Made by a program: the position numbers and the translations under genes
From: Deltaproteobacteria bacterium
GTDB taxonomy: Bacteria; Desulfobacterota; DSM-4660; Desulfatiglandales; Desulfatiglandaceae
Reading direction: 5' to 3'
Assembly (NCBI GenBank): GCA_003646995.1
Contig: QMLZ01000175.1
Span: 1-6,359, forward strand
DNA: 6,359 nucleotides
Notes under the pieces: generated by a model
What the model was told of the DNA's origin: nothing
Database searches by the model: none
Seen by the model: the letters and a program-made list of their open reading frames with translations, nothing else
Shown here: positions 1-5,864 of the stretch, in pieces
Layout: each line of letters starts with the position of its first letter
Numbering within the stretch: the first letter of the stretch is position 1

Positions 1-519
1 AATCTCTCCCACTAACCACTTGGCCTCGCCATGAATACGGAAACAGTACTTGTACTTATCATAATTTTTCGCCACCATTGCTGAGTACTTTGGGCTCAAA
101 ACCCCTGTGGAAACAATGCAGATCTTCTTGTATTTGGACAAAAGAGACATGGGAGCCAGGGCTGCCTCTGATCTCACAGGCCCTCCGAGAAGAAAATCTG
201 CCCCTTTTTCCAGTATCAATTTTTCCACCACCAAAAGCGCCTCGCTCACTGGTACTCCGGGCTCAAGGTCCCTTGTGTCCATCAACTCAACCTTAAAAGG
301 ACGTTTCACGCCTCCCACCTTAACCCCACCAGCAGCATTGATCTCCTCCACAGCTAGCCGAATACCACGTTCTGCATCCCAGCCGTAGAGAAATGCCGTT
401 GAAAGAGGACACCCTAGTACAATCGGCTTTTCTGCCCTTGCCTGAGTCGGCATGAGACAAAAAAGCGCGGCCACGGTTATTGCCACAACAATAGCCATTA
501 ATTGCCTCGCCCTTGCCAT
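1..519 (-). CDS. ABC transporter substrate-binding protein, LivJ/LivK-like (partial, 3' end cut)
   Basis: N-terminal 173 codons of a periplasmic type I binding protein (Peripla_BP_6 / branched-chain amino-acid family) that would capture a small ligand and deliver it to an ABC permease. The frame is open from an ATG at 519 to base 1, so the C-terminal part, probably more than half, lies outside the window. Residues 1-29 form a Sec signal peptide: basic MARAR start, hydrophobic core about 8-23, and an A-R-A cleavage site before EKPIVLG. There is no lipobox, so a soluble periplasmic protein is expected. The mature start follows the family pattern: a first strand (IVLG), then RGIRLAVEEINAAGGV, a typical first helix, then the second strand (KVELMDTRD) and the segment FLLGGPVRSEAALA. 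Start choice: AGGAGG lies 6 nt before the ATG; an in-frame ATG at 498 has no such site and would cut the signal peptide. The ligand cannot be told; amino acids, amides and aromatic acids are all used in this family. Confidence 0.9.
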   Translation of the reverse strand, partial: MARARQLMAIVVAITVAALFCLMPTQARAEKPIVLGCPLSTAFLYGWDAERGIRLAVEEINAAGGVKVGGVKRPFKVELMDTRDLEPGVPVSEALLVVEKLILEKGADFLLGGPVRSEAALAPMSLLSKYKKICIVSTGVLSPKYSAMVAKNYDKYKYCFRIHGEAKWLVGEI

Positions 520-525
520 TGGAAA

Positions 526-531
526 CCTCCT
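526..531 (-). promoter_or_regulatory. Ribosome binding site of the substrate-binding protein
   Basis: A full AGGAGG on the minus strand, preceded by an A-rich run, sits 6 nt before the ATG at 519. It fixes this start over the in-frame ATG at 498 and suggests efficient translation. Confidence 0.8.
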
Positions 532-614
532 TTTTTTAAAGTTTTGGATTAAAGTACCATGCGGACTGCCCGGCCCCTCTCGGTGGGAAGCGAAACGCTC
601 ATCATTTCACTTCC

Positions 615-631
615 ATCAAAAGCCATGCCAA
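615..631 (-). promoter_or_regulatory. Candidate sigma-54 (-24/-12) promoter for the substrate-binding protein
   Basis: The minus strand reads TTGGCATGGCTTTTGAT, compared with the sigma-54 consensus YTGGCACGRNNNTTGCW. Twelve of the 14 defined positions match and the GG-to-G spacing of 10 nt is right. The mismatches are T for C in the -24 block and A for C at -12, so the element is GG-N10-GA, not GG-N10-GC. The predicted start of transcription is near 604, giving a leader of about 85 nt. A small AGCG-AAA-CGCT hairpin (589-599) would lie at the 5' end of that leader. The gene just upstream on the same strand encodes a sigma-54 activator, which makes the site more believable. No experimental support; the imperfect -12 is the weak point. 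Confidence 0.45.
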
Positions 632-651
632 TGATAAAAGCGTTTTCTTAT

Positions 652-671
652 TTGATAATATGTTGATATTA
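652..671. repeat. Direct and inverted repeat in the gap upstream of the transporter gene
   Basis: TTGATAAT (652-659) is repeated as TTGATATT (663-670), 11 bp apart, about one helical turn. Overlapping it is a dyad, TAATAT-GTTG-ATATTA (656-671). It lies about 50-67 bp upstream of the predicted sigma-54 start site, closer than usual for an activator site. It may bind a regulator; AT-rich sequence makes chance repeats fairly likely. Confidence 0.25.
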
Positions 672-705
672 CAACAAAAATTATCCTGCCTATCGGGAAA
701 AACAG

Positions 706-735
706 ATTACCGGTAGAACATTCTTTTCAGGTAAT
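706..735. promoter_or_regulatory. Possible upstream activator site (ATTACC/GGTAAT dyad)
   Basis: ATTACC (706-711) and GGTAAT (730-735) are inverted copies separated by 18 bp, and the left arm also lies within the perfect palindrome TACCGGTA (708-715). This is about 100-130 bp upstream of the predicted -24/-12 start site, the usual place for an NtrC-family enhancer. That it is the binding site of the adjacent response regulator is inference from position and symmetry only. Confidence 0.25.
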
Positions 736-779
736 GGAAAAATTCTTTCGGTTCTGGCAGCACCTTGGAAAAATACCAT

Positions 780-2120
780 TTATGGCTCCAGCCCGTATAT
801 TCTGATTTTCCTTCGAAGTGTTGGAAGGGAGATACCCAGCCTTTTCGCTGCTTCGGTCCTGTTCCATCGCACCTCGGACAGCACTGCGGCTATGTGTTCT
901 TTTTCGATGGTCTTCAAGGAGTCATTATCCTGTTGTGCCTTGGGATATGTGTCTCGCCGATTCAAAATCCTTTTGATGTCCTCCAAAAGTATCACATTCC
1001 CCCTAGCCCTTACAATCCCCTCAACCAAAACATTCTCCAGTTCCCTGACATTTCCCGGCCAAGAATAGGCTTGCAAAACCTCCATTGCCCCCGGTTGCAG
1101 CCCATAAACCGATGTACCTAGATCCTTGTTAATCCGGTTGAGAAAATGGCTCACTAGGGCGGGGATGTCTTCCTTTCTATCCCTCAACGGTGGCACCCTT
1201 ATACTTACCACTTTTAATCGGTAATAGAGATCTTCCCTAAACAGACCATCGCCGACCATTTCATCTAGTTCCCTGTGGGTGGCAGCGATTATGCGGCACC
1301 CTGACCTCAGGGTGTTTTGTCCCCCGACCCTTGTATATTCCCGTCTTTGGAGAAACCCTAAAAGCTTTTTTTGGACTCCCAAGGGTAATTCGCCAACTTC
1401 GTCTAGGAACAGGGTCCCGTTGCCTGCCAATTCTATCTTCCCCCTTTTTGCCGTAACGGCACCTGTGAACGCCCCTTTTTCGTGTCCAAAAAGTTCTGTT
1501 TCGAGCAGGGTCTCCACAGTGGCGGAGCAATCGAGGATAACGAAAGGCTCCCGGGCATTGGAGCTTTTGCGATGAATCACCCTTGCAATCAATTCTTTCC
1601 CAGTACCGGTCTCACCTTCAATGAGGACGCTTACCCTGTTTTGGCACAACAGCCCTATGGTCTTGAAAATTTCTCTCATTTTAGGGCTTCTGCCGACTAT
1701 CGTGTCCTTCTCGGGGGCATGCGAAGAAAAGCCTGGCGTGGAGGCTTTTTGGTCTGCTTCGAGCACCTTCAGCGCTCGGCCTATCGCCTCTTCTATTTCT
1801 CCAATATCAAGAGGTTTATGAATATAGTCATAACCACCTCTTTTCATGGCCTCTATGGTGGTCTCCATATCTTGATAAGCAGTAATCATGATTACCTTGG
1901 CATCTCTGCGCCTTGCCCTTATCTCGCTCAACACGTCAAGGCCGTTGGCATCTGGAAGGCGTATATCGAGGATTACCACCTCGGGCACGTGCTGATCAAA
2001 CATGGCAAGCCCCTGCGTAGCGGTGTCGGCCTTCAGCACTGTGTGCCCACTTTCGCCTAGGAACATGTCCAAAGTCTCCAATATGGACGCCTCGTCATCC
2101 ACAACTAGTATCTTTGCCAT
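780..2120 (-). CDS. Sigma-54-dependent response regulator, NtrC/AtoC family
   Basis: A 446-residue cytoplasmic transcription activator, the normal length for the family. The receiver domain (about 1-120) has the acidic pair D8/D9, phospho-acceptor D52 (ILDIRLPD), T80 and K102 (HKPLD). The AAA+ domain (about 140-370) has Walker A GETGTGKE (169-176), the sigma-54 contact loop GAFTGA (216-221), Walker B GTLFLDE (235-241), an arginine-finger region REDLYYRL (295-302) and WPGNVREL (354-361). A Fis-type helix-turn-helix fills about 405-446 (NRTEAAKRLGIS, then TLRRKI). All key residues are present, so it should accept phosphate, hydrolyse ATP and open sigma-54 promoters. The start is the ATG at 2120 with GGAG 8 nt upstream. 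The gene overlaps the kinase gene by 16 bp, suggesting coupled translation and a cognate pair. The next gene downstream is a transporter binding protein with a candidate -24/-12 promoter, the likely target. No clear terminator follows. Confidence 0.95.
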   Translation of the reverse strand: MAKILVVDDEASILETLDMFLGESGHTVLKADTATQGLAMFDQHVPEVVILDIRLPDANGLDVLSEIRARRRDAKVIMITAYQDMETTIEAMKRGGYDYIHKPLDIGEIEEAIGRALKVLEADQKASTPGFSSHAPEKDTIVGRSPKMREIFKTIGLLCQNRVSVLIEGETGTGKELIARVIHRKSSNAREPFVILDCSATVETLLETELFGHEKGAFTGAVTAKRGKIELAGNGTLFLDEVGELPLGVQKKLLGFLQRREYTRVGGQNTLRSGCRIIAATHRELDEMVGDGLFREDLYYRLKVVSIRVPPLRDRKEDIPALVSHFLNRINKDLGTSVYGLQPGAMEVLQAYSWPGNVRELENVLVEGIVRARGNVILLEDIKRILNRRDTYPKAQQDNDSLKTIEKEHIAAVLSEVRWNRTEAAKRLGISLPTLRRKIRIYGLEP

Positions 2121-3643
2121 CCTCTTTTCTCCAAAGGTAAGGTGATTCTGAAAATTGCTCCTTGGGGGTAATTCTTCTCAACATCAATATTTCCTTTATG
2201 GGCTTCTATAATCCTCCTTGCAATGCTTAGCCCAAGGCCCGTTCCCGTGCTTTTGGTGGTATAGAAAGGTTTGAAGATCTCCTGCAGTTGTTCCTTAGCA
2301 ATGCCGGGGCCCTCATCCTCAACGCTTATCTCAATGGCAGATGCGCCCCCATCGTCAAGGAACCGGGTTCGAACAAATATCTCCCCCCGTTCCGGGGATG
2401 CCTCAATCGCATTTAAAACTAGGTTGATTAATACCTGAGAAATCTTCTCTCCGTCAACGTCGACCCTAGGTATGGAGGAATCAAGGGATTTGACCATCCG
2501 CAAACTCTTCTCCTTCCACTTGGCCTCTAGCAAATCAAGGCACCCTTCTACTACTTGATTAAGATCGTAATCCCGCCGGCGAATTTGCACAGGCTTGGCA
2601 AAATCCAATAGCTCCTTGAGGATCCTTTCGAGACGTTTCACCTCCCGAATGGATATCTCTATCCTCCTTCGGTCGTTGCCCTGTATTTGCAGGTTACGGC
2701 TCAGGATCTGCAAATTCATCTTTACTGCTGAAAGCGGATTTCGAATCTCGTGGGAAAGAGAGGCCGTAATTTGTCCAATATAGGTCATTCTTTCGGTCTC
2801 CCTCAGCCTTTCTTCCATTTCGACACGCCATGTTACATCTCTGCAAAGACCAATTACAGAGGGCCTATTCTTATAAATGGTGCTTTTTAAATTTATCTCT
2901 GTAGGCAGGCTTCTGCCATCCCTTGTGAGCCTGAGATAATAGAACGGCTGATCCTGGGAAGAGTTCTTCTCGTCAGAGGAAAGTATCTCCCGGAGCTTCT
3001 CTCTGTCTTCGGGGTCGACAAGATGTGAAAACTGCTTGCCCATGACATCTTCCATTGAGTACCCGTGCATCTGGCAAAAGGCCTTGTTGGAAAATACGAT
3101 CACATTATTTCTCAATACTACGTAGCCTTCGCTAATCTCCTCCACCAGCCTTCTATACTGGAGCTCTGATTCCAGCATTTCTTGCGTGCGCTGCCTCACT
3201 TTTTTTTCCAGGTCTCTGCTATACTGCATTATTGACCGCTCATGCATGGCCTGAAACCAGTCACTAAACTGGTGAATAGTGTATGCTAGGCAACTATTTA
3301 TTTTGATAACATTTTCTTGAAACGCCAAAGGATCTGCCTTTGAACCCAAGATAGGAATGATCACCTTTCTAAACAGTTCAAAGGCCTTTTGGACATCTGA
3401 TAAGGCAAAACCCGCCTCAAGACGCATCTTCGTAATCTTTCGTATAAATTCATTGATAGGCGTGAGATCATCTGCAAGCAAGAAGGCGCAATTAGCCTCA
3501 TAGGCTTCGGTGACCGTTTCAACCAGCTCCTGCTTTGGTCTTTCCGAGTACCTTGTGCTTACTTCGCTATGAAGACGATCAACCCATTCGTCTATTATTC
3601 TCCTCCGATGCGATGCAAGGAATTCGGCGAGTGAAAATGTCAT
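2105..3643 (-). CDS. Soluble PAS-containing sensor histidine kinase with RsbRD-like N-terminal domain
   Basis: Sensor kinase, 512 residues from the ATG at 3643 (numbering used here). Residues about 5-125 form an all-helical domain resembling the RsbRD_N sensor domain (RRRIIDEW near the start, then a helix with RKITKMRLEAGF). A charged helix (about 134-166) leads to a PAS domain (about 166-275) whose end (GLCRDVT) and following helix are typical. HisKA carries H298 in SHEIRNPL; the HATPase domain has N411 (NLVLNAIEA), DEGPG (443-447), FKPFYTT (457-463) and GTGLGL (467-472). All catalytic boxes are intact. No signal peptide or membrane segment is present, so it senses a cytoplasmic cue or a partner protein. 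The frame also allows a TTG start at 3694 (529 residues), but neither start has a clear ribosome site and the likely promoter lies too close to 3694, so ATG is preferred. It overlaps the downstream response regulator by 16 bp and is surely its phosphodonor. The signal is unknown. Confidence 0.92.
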   Translation of the reverse strand: MTFSLAEFLASHRRRIIDEWVDRLHSEVSTRYSERPKQELVETVTEAYEANCAFLLADDLTPINEFIRKITKMRLEAGFALSDVQKAFELFRKVIIPILGSKADPLAFQENVIKINSCLAYTIHQFSDWFQAMHERSIMQYSRDLEKKVRQRTQEMLESELQYRRLVEEISEGYVVLRNNVIVFSNKAFCQMHGYSMEDVMGKQFSHLVDPEDREKLREILSSDEKNSSQDQPFYYLRLTRDGRSLPTEINLKSTIYKNRPSVIGLCRDVTWRVEMEERLRETERMTYIGQITASLSHEIRNPLSAVKMNLQILSRNLQIQGNDRRRIEISIREVKRLERILKELLDFAKPVQIRRRDYDLNQVVEGCLDLLEAKWKEKSLRMVKSLDSSIPRVDVDGEKISQVLINLVLNAIEASPERGEIFVRTRFLDDGGASAIEISVEDEGPGIAKEQLQEIFKPFYTTKSTGTGLGLSIARRIIEAHKGNIDVEKNYPQGAIFRITLPLEKRGWQRY

Positions 3644-3707
3644 ACTACTTGGGACAGAGTGTATTGGGTTAATGTTTAAATCAAAGCGGGACAATAGGTA
3701 AAATTAG

Positions 3708-3736
3708 AAACTACGGGGAGCCAAAAACCCTGTCAA
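3708..3736 (-). promoter_or_regulatory. Possible sigma-70 promoter of the kinase-regulator genes
   Basis: The minus strand has a perfect TTGACA (3736-3731). At 17 bp spacing the -10 is only TAGTTT (3713-3708, three of six matches); a better TCTAAT follows but at 22 bp. Transcription would begin close to 3700, leaving almost no leader for the TTG start at 3694 but about 55-60 nt for the ATG at 3643. Weak -10, so tentative. Confidence 0.25.
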
Positions 3737-3764
3737 GTCAAAAGCGCAATGTAGGGCCAAGTGA

Positions 3765-3792
3765 TTGACTTCCGGGAACCAGTAGTTATTAT
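3765..3792 (+). promoter_or_regulatory. Candidate sigma-70 promoter of the DnaJ-like gene
   Basis: TTGACT (3765-3770) and TATTAT (3787-3792) are separated by 16 bp, each matching five of six consensus bases. Start of transcription would be near 3799, giving a leader of about 88 nt before the ATG at 3887. No CIRCE element or clear heat-shock-type promoter was seen. The -35 forms part of an inverted repeat, AAGTCAA (3735-3741) / TTGACTT (3765-3771), which could place an operator here or simply reflect two divergent -35 boxes. Confidence 0.4.
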
Positions 3793-3886
3793 TTCAAAAA
3801 CAGTGGAATAATAGTTCATCTTTTTTGTCCTCCGACCGAATTCTTCTATTGGCTGCATGGCATAGCAAAGGGGATCGTTGCATACA

Positions 3887-4837
3887 ATGGCTGGAAAAGA
3901 CTACTACAAGATTCTCGGGGTCTCAAAGAACGCATCTGCTGAAGAGATCAAAAAGGCCTATCGAAAGCTAGCACTTAAGTACCATCCGGACAGAAATAAG
4001 GGGAACAAGGAAGCCGAGGCCAAGTTCAAAGAAATCAATGAGGCCTATGCCGTGCTGAGCGACCCGGAAAAAAGAAAGCAATACGACGCGTTTGGTGCAG
4101 AAGGATTCCATAGCAGGTTTTCGCAGGAAGATATATTTCGAGGGTTTGATTTTAACAGTATTTTCAGAGAATTCGGATTTGGTGGAGGACGTGCTCAAAG
4201 TATCTTCAGCGAGATCTTTGGCGGCGGCATGGGTGGTAGGCGCCACGAGTTCTATTATGATGAAAGCCCATTTGACGCACCATTTGGCGGATTCCACAAG
4301 AGGGGTCGTGGGATAAGGGGCCAGGACCTGGTCTATGAACTCACCATGACCTTGGACGAGGTGGCAAAAACCACCACGAAGACCATCAGTTACAGCATAA
4401 ATGGTCATACTGAAACCGTATCGGTTAAAGTACCTGCCGGGATTGCCAGCGGTCAAAAATTAAGATTGCCAGGCAAGGGACGGCCGGGTATTAATGGTGG
4501 GCCGCCCGGTGATTTGTATATCCAAATCAAGATCCTTGATCATCCCGTATTCAAGAGAGAAGGAGACGACTTGTATATCAAGAAATCCATCAGATTTTCC
4601 CAAGCCGTCTTGGGCACTGAGATTGAAGTACCGACTATCAACGGCAAAACCCTCAAGCTCAAGATACCCCCTGGAACACAGGGAAATGCCAAGTTTCGCC
4701 TACCTGGATACGGGCTCCCACATATGAAGGAAAGTGGACGTGGAGACGCATTCGTGGAGGTAAAAATAGAGGTTCCCAGGAAGCTCACAAAGAAACAGCA
4801 GGAGCTCATCCACCAGCTTTCCGAAGCAGGTCTTTAA
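3887..4837 (+). CDS. DnaJ/CbpA-type Hsp40 co-chaperone without zinc finger
   Basis: Class II Hsp40, 316 residues, which would deliver unfolded clients to DnaK in the cytoplasm and stimulate its ATPase. J domain at about 5-68 (KDYYKILGV start, catalytic HPD at 34-36 in the YHPDRN loop, then [17 protein letters not shown]). A Gly/Phe-rich linker spans about 70-145 with FGFGGG and FGGGMGG. The two C-terminal beta-sandwich domains follow (about 146-300), with the typical [35 protein letters not shown] and VEVPRKLT segments. No CxxCxGxG repeats occur, separating it from true DnaJ and pointing to CbpA-like proteins. Start: MAGKDYY at ATG 3887 is the family-typical beginning. A TTG at 3878, in frame three codons earlier, is better spaced from AGGGG (3869-3873), so it remains possible. 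The next gene follows after 29 bp and is likely co-transcribed. No dnaK, grpE or CbpM-like modulator is present in the window. Confidence 0.93.
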   Translation: MAGKDYYKILGVSKNASAEEIKKAYRKLALKYHPDRNKGNKEAEAKFKEINEAYAVLSDPEKRKQYDAFGAEGFHSRFSQEDIFRGFDFNSIFREFGFGGGRAQSIFSEIFGGGMGGRRHEFYYDESPFDAPFGGFHKRGRGIRGQDLVYELTMTLDEVAKTTTKTISYSINGHTETVSVKVPAGIASGQKLRLPGKGRPGINGGPPGDLYIQIKILDHPVFKREGDDLYIKKSIRFSQAVLGTEIEVPTINGKTLKLKIPPGTQGNAKFRLPGYGLPHMKESGRGDAFVEVKIEVPRKLTKKQQELIHQLSEAGL

Positions 4838-4866
4838 CCATATCCCTTTGAGAGGCTGCTCAAGCG

Positions 4867-5838
4867 ATGAAGGCTCTTTGTGTCTTTTCAGGTGGGCTGG
4901 ACAGCATACTTTCCGCTAAAATCATCCAAGCCCAGGGCATAGAGGTTCTGGGCGTGTTCTTCAGCACACCTTTTTTTGGCCCTGCCAGGGCAAAGAGATC
5001 CGCCAAGTCCATCGGCCTGCCGTTGAAAGTGGTTGATATTACCGAGCCCCACCTTGAAATGCTCAGGTCTCCCAAACATGGAATGGGCAAGCACATGAAC
5101 CCATGTATAGACTGCCATGCGCTCATGTGCAAGGTAGCTGGGCAACTCATGGACAAGGAAGGTGCCAGCTTTGTTATTACCGGTGAAGTGTTGGGGCAGA
5201 GGCCCATGTCCCAAAACAAGCAAAGCCTTATGCTGGTGGCCAAAGACAGCGGTCTTGACAGGCTTCTTTTAAGGCCTCTATCAGCTAAGCATTTACCAAT
5301 AACCATACCCGAGGAAGAGGGATGGGTAGACCGGGAGCTGCTCCTGGACTTTAAGGGTCGATCAAGGAAACCCCAAATGGAACTAGCCGAAAAGCTAGGG
5401 ATAAGGGATTATCCCTCCCCTGCTGGTGGCTGTTTGTTGACAGAGGAGGTATTTGCCCGCAGATTAAAGGATTTGATTTCCCAAGATCAGTTGCTGACAA
5501 AGAAAAGAATCGAAATGCTGAAACTGGGTCGTCATTTCCGTTTTGGCCCCAAAACGAGAGCAGTGGTGGGCAGGAACGAGAGAGAAAACCAGATCTTAAA
5601 GACCTTAATGGACAAAGAAGATGTGCTCTTGCAGTGCCAGTCAATTCCAGGACCGGTGGTGGTAGTATGGGGAGAATACGATGCAAACCTGCTTAAGACA
5701 ACAGCGGAACTAACCGCTGCCTATAGCGATTCCCGTACTTCCGAACAGGTGGCTGTGAGGGCTGTGAGAAATACTGAAGAGATCGTCTTGTGGGTGAATA
5801 CGCCGGATAAGACCACGTTTAAAAGATTTATGCTGTGA
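4867..5838 (+). CDS. PP-loop tRNA thiouridine-type enzyme fused to NFACT-R-like domain
   Basis: A 323-residue protein of the ThiI/MnmA-like adenine nucleotide alpha hydrolase group. The N-terminal half (about 1-190) has the PP-loop SGGLDS at 8-13, which binds ATP to adenylate a substrate, plus the signature GEVLGQRPMSQ (106-116) shared by this group. Cysteines lie at 80 and 83 (PCIDCH), 88, and 189 (SPAGGCLLT). A CxxC plus one distant Cys recalls the Fe-S-cluster ligands of archaeal ThiI and related non-rhodanese thiolases. There is no THUMP or rhodanese domain. The C-terminal part (about 220-323) resembles the NFACT-R RNA-binding fold: GRNEREN (235-241), PGPVVVVWG, then ELTAAYSDSR and VAVRAVRN. 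Expected role: ATP-dependent sulphur insertion into a tRNA uridine; the exact position (s4U8 or s2U34) cannot be read from sequence. Such proteins are often mislabelled as MnmA-type methyltransferases. The start ATG has a GAGAGG 11 nt upstream, rather far. Likely operon partner of the DnaJ-like gene. Confidence 0.85.
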   Translation: MKALCVFSGGLDSILSAKIIQAQGIEVLGVFFSTPFFGPARAKRSAKSIGLPLKVVDITEPHLEMLRSPKHGMGKHMNPCIDCHALMCKVAGQLMDKEGASFVITGEVLGQRPMSQNKQSLMLVAKDSGLDRLLLRPLSAKHLPITIPEEEGWVDRELLLDFKGRSRKPQMELAEKLGIRDYPSPAGGCLLTEEVFARRLKDLISQDQLLTKKRIEMLKLGRHFRFGPKTRAVVGRNERENQILKTLMDKEDVLLQCQSIPGPVVVVWGEYDANLLKTTAELTAAYSDSRTSEQVAVRAVRNTEEIVLWVNTPDKTTFKRFML

Positions 5839-5864
5839 CAGAAAGACAACAGATGGAATGCTTC

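Noticed and set aside
78..388. Two overlapping plus-strand frames near the left edge
   Set aside because: Both are antisense to the substrate-binding protein, which has a signal peptide, strong ribosome site and family-like sequence.
457..459. Lipoprotein cysteine (residue 21) in the signal peptide of the binding protein
   Set aside because: The residues before it (A-L-F) do not make a lipobox and a good A-R-A signal peptidase I site follows.
541..600. Riboswitch or structured leader before the transporter gene
   Set aside because: The leader has a GC-rich part (561-592) and one 4-bp hairpin (589-599) but no fold or conserved motif of a known riboswitch class that I can identify.
753..770. 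Plus-strand TGGCAG...TTGG resembling a -24/-12 element
   Set aside because: It has several mismatches, including both key -12 positions, and would drive transcription antisense into the regulator gene.
1482..2060. Long plus-strand open frame of 192 codons inside the response regulator gene
   Set aside because: It lies wholly antisense to a regulator with every family motif intact and its translation shows no recognisable domain; it is a shadow frame.
3746..3760. Second sigma-54-like element upstream of the kinase (minus strand, TTGGCC...TTGC)
   Set aside because: The GG to GC distance is 9 nt, not 10, and the A and G of the -24 block are missing; sigma-54 promoters are strict about spacing. 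It would matter if conserved in relatives.
3968..4456. Minus-strand open frame of 162 codons inside the DnaJ-like gene
   Set aside because: Antisense to a well-supported Hsp40 gene; composition is that of a shadow frame with no ribosome site seen.
5839..5864. Terminator between the convergent thiolase and coiled-coil genes
   Set aside because: Only short CTGT/ACAG pairing around 5832-5852 and no T-run after a stable stem; not enough to call.
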